Assembly: GCA_913774845.1 (NCBI GenBank)
Contig: CAJYJO010000038.1
Span: 1 to 41,423, forward strand
Direction: 5' to 3'
Length of the DNA: 41,423 nucleotides
Source of the DNA: an uncultured Microbacterium sp.
Lineage (GTDB): Bacteria > Actinomycetota > Actinomycetes > Actinomycetales > Microbacteriaceae
In this document: positions 8,073 through 20,876 of the stretch, one piece after another
Layout: each line of letters opens with the position of its first letter
How positions within the stretch are numbered: position 1 is the first letter of the stretch
The notes under the pieces: model-generated
Database searches by the model: none
Told to the model about the DNA's origin: nothing
What the model saw: the letters and a program-made list of their open reading frames with translations, nothing else
Position numbers and translations under genes: made by a program

Positions 8073-8967
8073 CCCACGTCGACCTCCAAGACACCGACCC
8101 CGCCGAAGCCAGCGAGCGGGCGATCACCCTCGTCGAATCGCTGCCTTGGGTGCGCAAGTACCGCGACCAGGTCGTGGTGGTCAAGTACGGCGGCAACGCG
8201 ATGGTCAGCGACGAGCTGCAGGACGCCTTCGCCGCCGACATCGCCTACCTCCGCTACGTGGGCGTCAAGCCCGTCGTGGTGCACGGCGGCGGCCCGCAGA
8301 TCTCGTCGATGCTGAACCGCCTCGATATCCCGAGCGAGTTCCGCGGCGGCTACCGCGTCACCTCGACCGAGGCGATCGGCGTCGTTCGCATGGTGCTCAC
8401 CGGGCAGATCAACCCGCAGCTCGTGGCCAAGGTCAACGCGCACGGGCCGCTGGCCACGGGCCTGAGCGGAGAGGACGCGGGGCTCTTCGGGGGCCGGCGT
8501 CGCGGCGTCGTCGTCGACGGCGTCGAGCACGATCTCGGCCGCGTGGGCGACGTCGTCACGGTCGACCCGCAGCCCGTCCTCGACCACCTGGCAGCCGGCC
8601 GCGTGCCGATCGTGTCGAGCATCGCTCCCGACCTCGACCATCCCGGCACCTCGTTGAACGTGAACGCGGATGCCGCGGCGGCGGCCCTCGCGACGGCGCT
8701 CAACGCCAAGAAGCTCGTCGTGCTCACCGACGTGCCGGGCCTCTACGCCGACTGGCCCAACCGCGACTCGCTCGTCTCCCACCTGACCTCGACGGAACTG
8801 CGGGCGATGCTGCCGCGGCTGGAGTCGGGGATGATCCCGAAGATGCAGGCGTGCCTCGACGCCGTCGACGGGGGAGTGCCCACCGCGGCCATCATCGACG
8901 GACGAGTGCCGCACTCGGTGCTCGTCGAACTGTTCACCAGCAAGGGAATCGGAACGGAGGTGGTCGC

Positions 8968-8971
<4 letters not shown>
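8069..8971 (+). CDS. argB: Acetylglutamate kinase
   Basis: Phosphorylates N-acetylglutamate, the committed and usually arginine-inhibited step. It has 300 residues from ATG 8069, which overlaps the argJ stop (ATGA); the longer open frame upstream lies in argJ. The amino acid kinase fold is clear: [11 protein letters not shown] with the catalytic lysine near residue 35, the substrate-binding VVHGGGPQI, and the nucleotide-binding [12 protein letters not shown] and [11 protein letters not shown]. The N-terminal extension (residues 1-28, including [13 protein letters not shown]) is the type found in arginine-sensitive hexameric kinases, so end-product feedback is likely. Confidence 0.97.
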
Positions 8972-13744
<4,773 letters not shown>

Positions 13745-14392
13745 ATGACCATCGCGGTGATCGCTGACATCGTCGCCTCTCGGCAGTTGGCCGACCGGGC
13801 CGGCGCCCAACGCGTCATCGCCGAGGCCGTGCAGAGGGTCGAACACGACCTGCCCGTCGCAACGGCCCCCCTCACGGCCGTCGTCGGCGACGAGCTGCAG
13901 GGCGAGTACGCGTCGCTCACCGACGCGCTCGCCTCCCTTCTGCTGCTGCGCCTCGCGCTGCCCGACGACGTCGACTGCCGCTTCGGCATCGGCGTGGGCG
14001 ACACGCGCCCGATCGAGCTCGACGGACGCACACTGCCCGAGGGGCCGGCGTGGTGGGCCGCCCGCGACGCGATCGAGCACGTCGAACGGCTGCAACAGCG
14101 CGCCGCGCCGCTCGCGCGCACCGGGATCCGGCTCGCCGAGGGGCAGGATGCCAGCATGTCCGAGGCAGTCGCTCTCGCCGCCGCCTACGCGCTCAGCCGT
14201 GACCAGCTCGTCTCGGCGATGAGCGAGCGCACGCGACGGCTGACCTACGGCCGGTGCATCGGCCTGACGCAGCGCGAGCTGGCCGACGCGGAGGGCGTCA
14301 GCCAGTCCGCGGTGTCGCAGGCCCTGGCCGCGGGCGGCTCCGCGGCGGTCATCGAGGGCTTCGACGTGCTCGCGGCGAAGGCGCGCGCATGA
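13745..14392 (+). CDS. SatD-like protein with C-terminal helix-turn-helix
   Basis: 215 residues. The N-terminal half starts MTIAVIADIVASRQLADR and continues AVVGDELQGEY, resembling the SatD family, named after the stress-related sat operon of streptococci; the biochemical role of that family is not settled. The C-terminal ~50 residues (LTQRELADAEGVSQSAVSQAL, about 178-198) read as a DNA-binding HTH, suggesting autoregulation at the palindromic promoter. ATG 13745 is leaderless by position. The stop overlaps the next gene (ATGA), so it is paired with a membrane protein, which is a recurrent arrangement for SatD-like genes. Family call moderately sure, function unknown. Confidence 0.7.
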   Translation: MTIAVIADIVASRQLADRAGAQRVIAEAVQRVEHDLPVATAPLTAVVGDELQGEYASLTDALASLLLLRLALPDDVDCRFGIGVGDTRPIELDGRTLPEGPAWWAARDAIEHVERLQQRAAPLARTGIRLAEGQDASMSEAVALAAAYALSRDQLVSAMSERTRRLTYGRCIGLTQRELADAEGVSQSAVSQALAAGGSAAVIEGFDVLAAKARA

Positions 14393-15096
14393 TCGCCGCG
14401 GGACTCCTTCTGCTCGCGGTCGGTGCGGTCGACCTGCTGCGGCAGATGATCCGCACGCGCCGCGTCCTCGTCTTCGCGGTCGCGGCCGTGCTGTTGATCG
14501 TGGTCTCCGCGGGTCTCGACGCCCTCGTCGCCGGCATCCTCGCCGTCGCGGTCGGTGCGATCTGGATGTGGGTCGTCCCCGAGAACGGTCCCGCCCGCGC
14601 CGGGCTCTGGCCCGTGGCCCTGCTCGGGCTCGCGGCGGCGGCGTGCGTGGTCGTCGCTCCGGGGCGCGAGCGGCCGGGACTCTTCGGACAGCTGTGGGCC
14701 TCCTACCGACCGGGGGAGGCGGTGTCGATCGACGTGGCGGTGCTCGTGATCGGCTGCCTGGTGTTCCTGCTCGAGTCCGGCAACGCCGTCGTGCGCATCG
14801 CCCTGCGCTCCGAGATGGGCGATGGCACGGTCGACACCGACGCGGCGCCCACCCTGAAGGGCGGCCGTCTCATCGGGCCGCTCGAGCGCATCCTCGTCTT
14901 CGTGCTCACGCTCAGCGCGGCCTACACGCTCCTGGCCGCGGTCCTCGCCGCGAAGGGCATCGTGCGCTTCCCCGAGATCTCGCGCGACCGCGACGACGGC
15001 AACCGGGCCGAGTACTTCCTCATCGGCAGCCTCGTCAGCTGGGTGACGTCGCTGGCGGCGGCCTTCCTGGTGTGGTGGGGCATCCGCGCCGGGTGA
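14389..15096 (+). CDS. Membrane protein encoded with the SatD-like gene
   Basis: 235 residues from ATG 14389 (ATGA overlap with the previous stop). Six or so hydrophobic segments: about 1-18, 24-40, 43-60, 70-86, 117-133, then a soluble stretch (LRSEMGDGTVDTDAAPTLKG) and two more near 165-185 and 212-232. The segment GGRLIGPLERILVFVLTL followed by AAKGIVRFPEI and EYFLIGSLVSW looks conserved. It resembles the small membrane proteins that accompany SatD in other bacteria, some annotated DUF3307, but I cannot confirm the family. It probably forms a membrane complex with, or is controlled by, the SatD-like protein. Confidence 0.65.
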   Translation: MIAAGLLLLAVGAVDLLRQMIRTRRVLVFAVAAVLLIVVSAGLDALVAGILAVAVGAIWMWVVPENGPARAGLWPVALLGLAAAACVVVAPGRERPGLFGQLWASYRPGEAVSIDVAVLVIGCLVFLLESGNAVVRIALRSEMGDGTVDTDAAPTLKGGRLIGPLERILVFVLTLSAAYTLLAAVLAAKGIVRFPEISRDRDDGNRAEYFLIGSLVSWVTSLAAAFLVWWGIRAG

Positions 15097-15173
15097 GGTG
15101 CGCGGCGTCCCGCGGGAGCGGAGATCGTGGCGACGTCGGGGCGGCGGCATCCGGGGTCGGAACGGCCCGCTGG

Positions 15174-15185
15174 TACCCTGATCCG
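15174..15185 (+). promoter_or_regulatory. Leaderless promoter -10 of tyrS
   Basis: TACCCT at 15174-15179, then 6 nt, then the GTG of tyrS. Hexamer and spacing are the same as at the arginine leader ORF. No Shine-Dalgarno sequence and no T-box or leader peptide is seen. Confidence 0.5.
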
Positions 15186-16499
15186 GTGTCTGCCTCCACC
15201 GACGCGGCGCCCGTGAGCGCCCTCGCCCCCGCCAACGACCCGACCTTCGACAACGTCTGGGACGAGCTGGTGTATCGCGGACTCGTGCACGTCTCGACCG
15301 ACCAGGGCGAGCTGCGCGACCTCCTCGGCGCAGACCCCATCACCTTCTACTGCGGCTTCGACCCGACCGCGCCGAGCCTGCACCTGGGCAACCTCGTGCA
15401 GCTGCTCACGATGCGTCGCCTGCAGCTGGCCGGTCACCACCCGCTCGGACTCGTCGGCGGATCGACCGGTCTCGTCGGCGATCCGCGCCCCACCGCGGAG
15501 CGCACGCTCAACGCGCGCGAGACCGTCGAGGAGTGGGTGGGCAAGCTCCGACTCCAGGTCGAGCGCTTCCTCGACTTCGAGGGCGAGAACCCCGCGCGCA
15601 TCGTCAACAACCTCGACTGGACCGCGCCGCTCAGCGCGATCGACTTCCTCCGCGACATCGGCAAGTACTTCCGCGTCGGCACGATGCTGAAGAAAGACGC
15701 CGTCAGCGCGCGCCTGAACTCCGAGGCCGGGATCAGCTACACCGAGTTCAGCTACCAGATCCTGCAGGGCCTCGACTACCTCGAGCTGCACCGCCAGTAC
15801 GGCTGCGTGCTGCAGACCGGCGGCAGTGACCAGTGGGGCAACCTCACCAGCGGCACCGACCTCGTGCGCAAGGTCGAGGGAACGTCCGTCCACGCGATCG
15901 GCACGCCGCTCATCACCAACAGCGACGGCACGAAGTTCGGCAAGAGCGAGGGCAACGCCATCTGGCTGGATGCCGACATGTGCAGCCCGTGGGTCATGTA
16001 CCAGTTCTGGCTCAACACCGACGACCGCGACGTGATCGAGCGCCTCAAGGTGTTCACGTTCCTCACGCGCGCCGAGATCGAGGAGTACGAGGCCCTGGTC
16101 GAGGCGGAGCCGTTCCGCCGCGCCGCGCAGAAGCGCCTCGCGCGCGAGGTGCTGACGACCGTGCACGGCGCCGAGGCGGCCGAGGCCGTGATCGCCGCGA
16201 CCGAGGCGCTCTTCGGTCAGGGCGATGTGACCGCGCTCGATGCAGCCGTGCTGCGCAGCGCCCTCGAGGAGCTGCCGCACGCGACGGTGCCCGCGCGGTC
16301 GAGCGTCGTCGAGGCGCTCACCGCCACGGGCCTGTGCGCGAGCCTCAGCGAGGCGCGCCGCGCGATCACGCAGGGCGGCGTCTCGCTCGACGGAGAGAAG
16401 GTCACGAGCGACGAGGCGGTCGTCGAGGGCACGCTCCCCGGCGGTGTCTCGGTGCTGCGCCGCGGCAAGAAGACGCTCGCGGGGCTGTTCCTCAGCTGA
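15186..16499 (+). CDS. tyrS: Tyrosine--tRNA ligase
   Basis: Class I synthetase, 437 residues, charging tRNA-Tyr. The HIGH equivalent is HLGN in PSLHLGNLVQLL (about residue 62), the KMSKS equivalent is KFGKS in DGTKFGKSEGNAIWLD, and an S4 RNA-binding domain occupies the last ~70 residues (ARRAITQGGVSLDGEKV). The start is GTG at 15186, set by the leaderless -10; the first ~22 residues (SASTDAAPVSALAPA) are a low-complexity extension compared with other TyrS. DUF4184 follows after 1 bp. Confidence 0.96.
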   Translation: MSASTDAAPVSALAPANDPTFDNVWDELVYRGLVHVSTDQGELRDLLGADPITFYCGFDPTAPSLHLGNLVQLLTMRRLQLAGHHPLGLVGGSTGLVGDPRPTAERTLNARETVEEWVGKLRLQVERFLDFEGENPARIVNNLDWTAPLSAIDFLRDIGKYFRVGTMLKKDAVSARLNSEAGISYTEFSYQILQGLDYLELHRQYGCVLQTGGSDQWGNLTSGTDLVRKVEGTSVHAIGTPLITNSDGTKFGKSEGNAIWLDADMCSPWVMYQFWLNTDDRDVIERLKVFTFLTRAEIEEYEALVEAEPFRRAAQKRLAREVLTTVHGAEAAEAVIAATEALFGQGDVTALDAAVLRSALEELPHATVPARSSVVEALTATGLCASLSEARRAITQGGVSLDGEKVTSDEAVVEGTLPGGVSVLRRGKKTLAGLFLS

Positions 16500-16500
16500 T

Positions 16501-17301
16501 ATGCCGTTCACGCCGAGCCATGCCGTCGTCGCGCTGCCCTTCCTGCGCACGCGGCTGATTCCGGCGGGCGTCGCGATCGGGGCGATGACCCCCGATCTGC
16601 CGCTCTTCGTGCGCGGAATGTGGCCCGGCTACGGTCTCACGCACGATCTCGCGTGGCTGCCGGTCACGGTCGTGGTCGCCTTCGTCCTGCTGCTGGTGTG
16701 GCGATGCGTGCTCCGACCCGCGACCCGGGAACTCGTGCCGCGCCCGATCGCGGAGCGCCTGCCGGCGGAGTGGGACGCCGGTGCCCGCGCGGCGGCGCGT
16801 GAGAGCGTCGGCGGGGGTGTCGCCGGCATCCTGTGGCTCGTCCTCTCGCTCGCGCTGGGGGTGGCCTCGCACATCGCGTGGGACCTGTTCACCCACGAAG
16901 GGCGGGTGGGCGAGCAGCTGTTCCCCGTACTCGCGGGGCAGTGGGGCCCGTTCACCGGCGCGAAGTGGCTGCAGCACGCCTCGAGCGCATTCGGGCTGCT
17001 CGTGCTCGCGATCTTCGCGACCGTGTGGCTGTCGCGGCGCGCGGCCCGGCCGGTGCGGAGGGTGATCCCGGATGCCGCCCGCTGGGCGTGGTGGTTCTCG
17101 CTCCCGGTCGCGCTGGTCGGCGCGTCGGTCCTCGCGATCGCGGTCGAGGGCGGGTTCGACGCGGACTGGACGCCCACCCACCTGATCTACGGCGTGCTGA
17201 CGAAGGTCGCCGCCGTCTGGGCGGCCCTGACGCTCGCGCTGGCGCTGTTCGTGCAGGCTCGGCGCCCGTGGGCCGCGACCCGCAAGCCGGTATCTCGCTG
17301 A
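16501..17301 (+). CDS. DUF4184 family membrane protein
   Basis: 266 residues beginning MPFTPSHAVVALPFLR, the diagnostic N-terminus of DUF4184 proteins. The segment GVASHIAWDLFTHEGR holds a conserved HxxxDxxxH-like arrangement reminiscent of metal-dependent membrane hydrolases, but no activity is established for the family. Six predicted membrane spans. Its ATG is 1 bp after the tyrS stop, so it is cotranscribed. The following 207-bp gap has an imperfect inverted repeat (17364-17409, GTCAGC/GCTGAC core) that may be its terminator. Confidence 0.85.
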   Translation: MPFTPSHAVVALPFLRTRLIPAGVAIGAMTPDLPLFVRGMWPGYGLTHDLAWLPVTVVVAFVLLLVWRCVLRPATRELVPRPIAERLPAEWDAGARAAARESVGGGVAGILWLVLSLALGVASHIAWDLFTHEGRVGEQLFPVLAGQWGPFTGAKWLQHASSAFGLLVLAIFATVWLSRRAARPVRRVIPDAARWAWWFSLPVALVGASVLAIAVEGGFDADWTPTHLIYGVLTKVAAVWAALTLALALFVQARRPWAATRKPVSR

Positions 17302-17492
17302 CGCGCTGGTCGCCCACGGCTCGGCGATCGGGCGGTCCTCGTGCCTGCGCGGGGTCGGTGATTCGCGCAAAGTCAGCAGGGGAGGGCGCTTTCGCGCTGA
17401 CGTCGTGCGGATCGCGGAGGTTATGCGGCGGACGGATGCAAGCGAGCCGGCGCCGGCCCGCGGGTCACACGGGCGCGGCGACGGTCGACGGC

Positions 17493-17508
17493 TAGACTCG
17501 ACGACGTT
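17493..17508 (+). promoter_or_regulatory. Putative promoter -10 of the parA-scpAB operon
   Basis: TAGACT at 17493-17498, 10 nt before the parA ATG, giving a predicted leader of only 3-4 nt. The hexamer is the same as the one before pheS. No clear -35 was found. Confidence 0.4.
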
Positions 17509-18411
17509 ATGACGAAGGCGGGAGACTCGGTGTCGGCGAGCACGAAGGGCAGTAAGACGGGCGCAGACGAGGTCATCCTCGGACCCACCGGTCGCCCCTA
17601 CCAGGGGTTTCCCACCCCGAAGCCGCTCGACAGTCACGGCCCCGCCCGCATCATCGCCCTCTGCAACCAGAAGGGCGGCGTCGGCAAGACGACGACCACG
17701 ATCAACCTCGCGGCCTCGCTCGCCGGCTACGGCCGCCGCGTGCTCGCGATCGACTTCGACCCGCAGGGGGCGCTGTCGGCGGGTCTCGGCATCCAGACCC
17801 ATGACGTGCCGACCATCTACGACCTGCTGCTCGATACCAAGCGCGACCCGCACGAGGTCATCGTGCAGACGCGCGTCGAGGGTCTCGACGTGCTCCCGGC
17901 CAACATCGACCTCTCGGCCGCCGAGGTGCACCTCGTCAACGAGGTCGCGCGCGAGACGATCCTCGCGCGGGTGCTGCGCAAGGTCGCGGCCGACTACGAC
18001 GTCATCCTCATCGACTGCCAGCCCTCGCTGGGCCTGCTCACGGTGAACGCGCTGACGGCGGCGCACGGGGTGCTGATCCCGCTCGAGTGCGAGTTCTTCG
18101 CGCTGCGCGGTGTCGCGCTGCTGGTCGAGACGATCGACAAGGTGCGCGACCGCCTCAACCCCGCGATCGAGCTCGACGGCGTCCTCGCCACGATGTACGA
18201 CCCCCGCACGCTGCACTCGCGCGAGGTGCTCGAGCGCGTGGTCGAGGCGTTCGGCGACGACGTGCTCGAGACGGTCATCGGCCGCACGGTGAAGTTCCCG
18301 GATGCCTCGGTCTCGGGCATGCCGATCACGGAGTTCGCGCCCGAGCACGCCGCCGCCCAGGCCTACCTGCGGCTGGCGCGGGAGCTGGTCGCCCGTGGCG
18401 CCGTCGCCTGA
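17509..18411 (+). CDS. parA: ParA/Soj-type ATPase associated with scpAB
   Basis: 300 residues. The deviant Walker A box is CNQKGGVGKTTTTINLA (about 49-65), Walker A' is AIDFDPQGALS and Walker B is VILIDCQPSLG. It belongs to the actinobacterial ParA paralogue group encoded directly before scpA/scpB rather than with parB. These dimeric ATPases bind DNA non-specifically and are presumed to help place or load the condensin. The N-terminal ~45 residues are a disordered extension. ATG 17509 is used; an in-frame GTG at 17530 is possible. scpA starts 17 bp inside its 3' end. Confidence 0.92.
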   Translation: MTKAGDSVSASTKGSKTGADEVILGPTGRPYQGFPTPKPLDSHGPARIIALCNQKGGVGKTTTTINLAASLAGYGRRVLAIDFDPQGALSAGLGIQTHDVPTIYDLLLDTKRDPHEVIVQTRVEGLDVLPANIDLSAAEVHLVNEVARETILARVLRKVAADYDVILIDCQPSLGLLTVNALTAAHGVLIPLECEFFALRGVALLVETIDKVRDRLNPAIELDGVLATMYDPRTLHSREVLERVVEAFGDDVLETVIGRTVKFPDASVSGMPITEFAPEHAAAQAYLRLARELVARGAVA

Positions 18412-19450
18412 CGAGCCCCTCGACGCCGTCGCCCTCGCGTCGGCCCCCGAGCCCGAGCCCGCGACCGAGATCTCCGAGCCCGCGACCGAGGTCCCTGAGC
18501 CTGTCGAAGGGACCGGGACCGCAGCGACCGGTGGCTTCGACAGGCTCAGCCACCTCCGGATTGAATCCCCGGTGAGCGACGACGTCGACGGGCTCGCTTC
18601 TGGCGCAACCGAGGTCCCTGAGCCCTCGACCGAGGTCCCTGAGCCTGTCGAAGGGACCGGAACCGACTTCCCGGGCTTCCGCGTCACGCTCCCCGTCTTC
18701 GACGGACCCTTCGATCTGCTGCTCACCCTCATCTCGCGCGCCGAGCTCGACATCACCGAGGTCGCCCTGAGCCGCGTGACCGACGAGTTCATCGCCTACC
18801 TCCGGGCGATGGGGCCGGAGGGCGATCTCGACGAGGCGAGCGAGTTCCTCGTCGTCGCCGCGACTCTGCTCGACATGAAGATCGCGGGGCTCCTGCCGCA
18901 GGGCGAGCTCGTGGATGCCGAGTCGGTGGCGCTCCTCGAAGCGCGCGACCTGCTGTTCGCGCGTCTGCTGCAGTACCGCGCGTTCAAGGAGGTGTCAGCG
19001 TGGTTCGCCCGCTGCCTCCAGCGCGAGGACCGGCGCCACACCCGGAACGTGCGGCTCGACGAGAAGTACCGCAGCGCGGTGCCCGAGCTGAAGTGGACGC
19101 TGAGCGCCGACGACTTCGCGGCGCTCGCGGTCGTGGCCTTCACCCCGAAGCAGATCCCCACCGTCGGCCTCGACCACCTGCACGCGCCGCTCGTGAGCAT
19201 CCGCGAGCAGGCCGCGATCGTCGTGACGCTCCTGCGCTCGGCGGGCACCCTGAACTTCCGCGACCTCGTCGCCGGCGTCACCGAGACCGGCGTCGTCGTC
19301 GCGCGGTTCCTCTCGATCCTCGAGCTGTACCGCCACGCGGCGCTGTCGTTCGAGCAGCTCGAACCGCTGGGCGAGCTGACCCTGCGCTGGACCGCGGAGC
19401 GGTGGTCGGAAGAGAACCTCGCCGCCCTGGGAGCCGATTATGACCGCTGA
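18395..19450 (+). CDS. scpA: Segregation and condensation protein A, with repeat-derived N-terminal extension
   Basis: The kleisin subunit that bridges SMC heads in bacterial condensin. GTG 18395, with GGGAG 10 nt upstream, overlaps parA by 17 bp and gives 351 residues. The conserved ScpA domain starts only near residue 94 (FRVTLPVFDGPFDLLLTLI) and runs to the C-terminal winged helix (FLSILELYRHAALSFEQ). The ~90 residues before it are Pro/Glu/Thr-rich and contain TEVPEPVEGTGT twice (31-42 and 79-90), encoded by identical copies of a palindromic repeat, plus an inverted copy. ScpA in other bacteria starts near the conserved domain, so the extension is an insertion-driven addition. A start closer to the domain cannot be excluded. 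Confidence 0.93.
   Translation: MAPSPDEPLDAVALASAPEPEPATEISEPATEVPEPVEGTGTAATGGFDRLSHLRIESPVSDDVDGLASGATEVPEPSTEVPEPVEGTGTDFPGFRVTLPVFDGPFDLLLTLISRAELDITEVALSRVTDEFIAYLRAMGPEGDLDEASEFLVVAATLLDMKIAGLLPQGELVDAESVALLEARDLLFARLLQYRAFKEVSAWFARCLQREDRRHTRNVRLDEKYRSAVPELKWTLSADDFAALAVVAFTPKQIPTVGLDHLHAPLVSIREQAAIVVTLLRSAGTLNFRDLVAGVTETGVVVARFLSILELYRHAALSFEQLEPLGELTLRWTAERWSEENLAALGADYDR
18484..18516 (+). repeat. REP-like palindromic element, copy 1, inside scpA
   Basis: A 33-bp sequence with the core GGTCCCTGAGCCTGTCGAAG flanked by GGTCCC/GGGACC arms that can form a hairpin. It is identical base for base to 18628-18660 and encodes TEVPEPVEGTG in frame. The core TGAGCCTGTCGAA matches a dispersed palindromic repeat I recognise from many actinobacterial genomes. 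Confidence 0.8.
18530..18554 (-). repeat. REP-like palindromic element, inverted copy, inside scpA
   Basis: GGTGGC/GCCACC arms enclose TTCGACAGGCTCA, the reverse complement of the core in the two direct copies. Copies 1 and 2 in opposite orientation 14 bp apart form a head-to-head pair, the usual arrangement of mobile REP pairs. Confidence 0.75.
18628..18660 (+). repeat. REP-like palindromic element, copy 3, inside scpA
   Basis: Identical over 33 bp to 18484-18516 and in the same reading frame (144 bp, 48 codons apart). A truncated copy (ACCGAGGTCCCTGAGCC) precedes it at about 18608-18624, indicating local duplication. Confidence 0.8.
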
Positions 19451-20075
19451 CAGCACCGAGACCGCGCCGGGCACCGTGCCCGCGCAGGCCCCGATCCCGG
19501 CTCCGCGCCCGAGCGATCCGGCATCCGTCGCCCGACGCCTCGAGGCGATCCTGCTCGTGGTCGACGAACCGCAGAGCCTCGTGAGCCTCGCCGCCGCGGT
19601 GGCCGCTCCCGTACCGGCCGTGCGGCAGGCGGTCGAGGCGCTCGTCGCCGACTACGACGGCGAGACCGGGGGACCGGTCCGCGGCTTCGAACTGCGCGAG
19701 GTCGGTGGCGGGTGGCGCCTGTACGTGCGCGAGGAGTACGACGACGTCGTCGGCGAATTCGTCAACACCCAGGCGCCCTCGCGGCTGTCGCAGGCGGCGC
19801 TGGAGACCCTGGCCGTCATCGCGTACAAGCAGCCCGTGACGCGGGGGCAGGTGGCATCCATCCGCGCGGTGAACGTCGACTCTGTCGTGCGCACGTTGCT
19901 CGCCCGCGGGCTCATCACGGAGGTCTTCACCGACTCCGACACGGGCGCGATCCACTACGGGACCACCGACCAGCTGCTGGTCCACCTCGGCATCAACTCG
20001 CTCGACGAGCTGCCGCACATCTCGCCGTTGCTCGACGACGGCTCGGACGGATTCGACGGAGAGGTCTTGACATGA
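19440..20075 (+). CDS. scpB: Segregation and condensation protein B
   Basis: 211 residues with two winged-helix domains that dimerise and bind the ScpA linker. Conserved features are RRLEAILLVVDEPQSL at the start of the first domain, and ALETLAVIAYKQPVTRGQVASIRAVN followed by LLARGLITEV in the second, the ScpB signature. ATG 19440 overlaps scpA by 11 bp, and the stop overlaps rluB (ATGA). The first ~28 residues are an Ala/Pro-rich extension. Confidence 0.95.
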   Translation: MTADSTETAPGTVPAQAPIPAPRPSDPASVARRLEAILLVVDEPQSLVSLAAAVAAPVPAVRQAVEALVADYDGETGGPVRGFELREVGGGWRLYVREEYDDVVGEFVNTQAPSRLSQAALETLAVIAYKQPVTRGQVASIRAVNVDSVVRTLLARGLITEVFTDSDTGAIHYGTTDQLLVHLGINSLDELPHISPLLDDGSDGFDGEVLT

Positions 20076-20824
20076 GCGAAGAGGGCGTCCGCCTGCAGAA
20101 AGTCCTTGCGAACGCGGGTGTGGCCTCGCGCCGCGTCTCCGAGGAGATGATCGTCGCGGGACGCGTGCGCGTGAACGGCGTCGTCGTGACCGAGCTCGGC
20201 TCGCGCATCGACCCCGAGGTCGACCTCGTCGACGTCGACGGCACGGCGATCCAGCTCGACGCGTCGAAGCGCTACGTCATCCTGAACAAGCCCACCGGGG
20301 TCGTCAGCTCGATGAGCGACGACCGAGGGCGTCCCGACCTGCGTCGTTACACGAAGGACTGGGACGAGCGCCTGTTCAACGTCGGACGATTGGATGCCGA
20401 CACCTCGGGCCTTCTCGTCCTCACCAACGACGGCGACCTCGCCCACGTGCTCGCGCATCCTTCGTTCGGGGTGACCAAGGTGTACATCGCCAAGGTCGAA
20501 GGGCAGGTTCTTCCGCAGACGATCCAGCGCCTCATCAAGGGCGTCGAGCTCGAAGACGGGCGGATCGCGGCCGACAAGGCGCGGCTGCTCGACTCCTCGC
20601 GCGGCGAGAGTCTGGTGGAGCTGACGCTGCACTCGGGCAAGAACCGGATCGTGCGCCGCATGATGGCCGAGGTCGGTCACCCGGTGGTGGAGCTGGTCCG
20701 GCGGCAGTTCGGGCCGCTGCACCTGGGAACTCTCCCGGTGGGCAAGGCTCGCGAGTTGACTACAGTAGAACGCGGTGCCCTGCTCACGCTGTCTCGTCGA
20801 GACGGCGACGCTCCCGCGGAGTGA
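20072..20824 (+). CDS. rluB: Ribosomal large subunit pseudouridine synthase B-type
   Basis: 250 residues. The N-terminal S4 domain (VRLQKVLANAGVASRR to about residue 65) is followed by the RsuA/RluB catalytic domain with GRLDADTSGLL, in which D108 is the catalytic aspartate; the C-terminal part includes SGKNRIVRRM. In E. coli the family modifies U2605 of 23S rRNA; the exact site here is inferred from homology. ATG 20072 overlaps the scpB stop, with GGAGAGG seven bases upstream. The scpA-scpB-rluB order is conserved in Gram-positives. Confidence 0.95.
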   Translation: MSEEGVRLQKVLANAGVASRRVSEEMIVAGRVRVNGVVVTELGSRIDPEVDLVDVDGTAIQLDASKRYVILNKPTGVVSSMSDDRGRPDLRRYTKDWDERLFNVGRLDADTSGLLVLTNDGDLAHVLAHPSFGVTKVYIAKVEGQVLPQTIQRLIKGVELEDGRIAADKARLLDSSRGESLVELTLHSGKNRIVRRMMAEVGHPVVELVRRQFGPLHLGTLPVGKARELTTVERGALLTLSRRDGDAPAE

Positions 20825-20876
20825 GCCTCCGGGGCGTCTTGCGGTGCGAGCGGCGCCGCCCAGGGCAGGAGACCCG

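Noticed and set aside
15097-15185. T-box or leader peptide for tyrS (also considered for pheS)
   Set aside because: The gap is too short, has no T-box motif and the -10 sits at the start codon.
17364-17409. Imperfect inverted repeat before parA, first considered a parS or dif site
   Set aside because: It does not match the parS or dif consensus; more likely a weak terminator of the tyrS-DUF4184 transcript.
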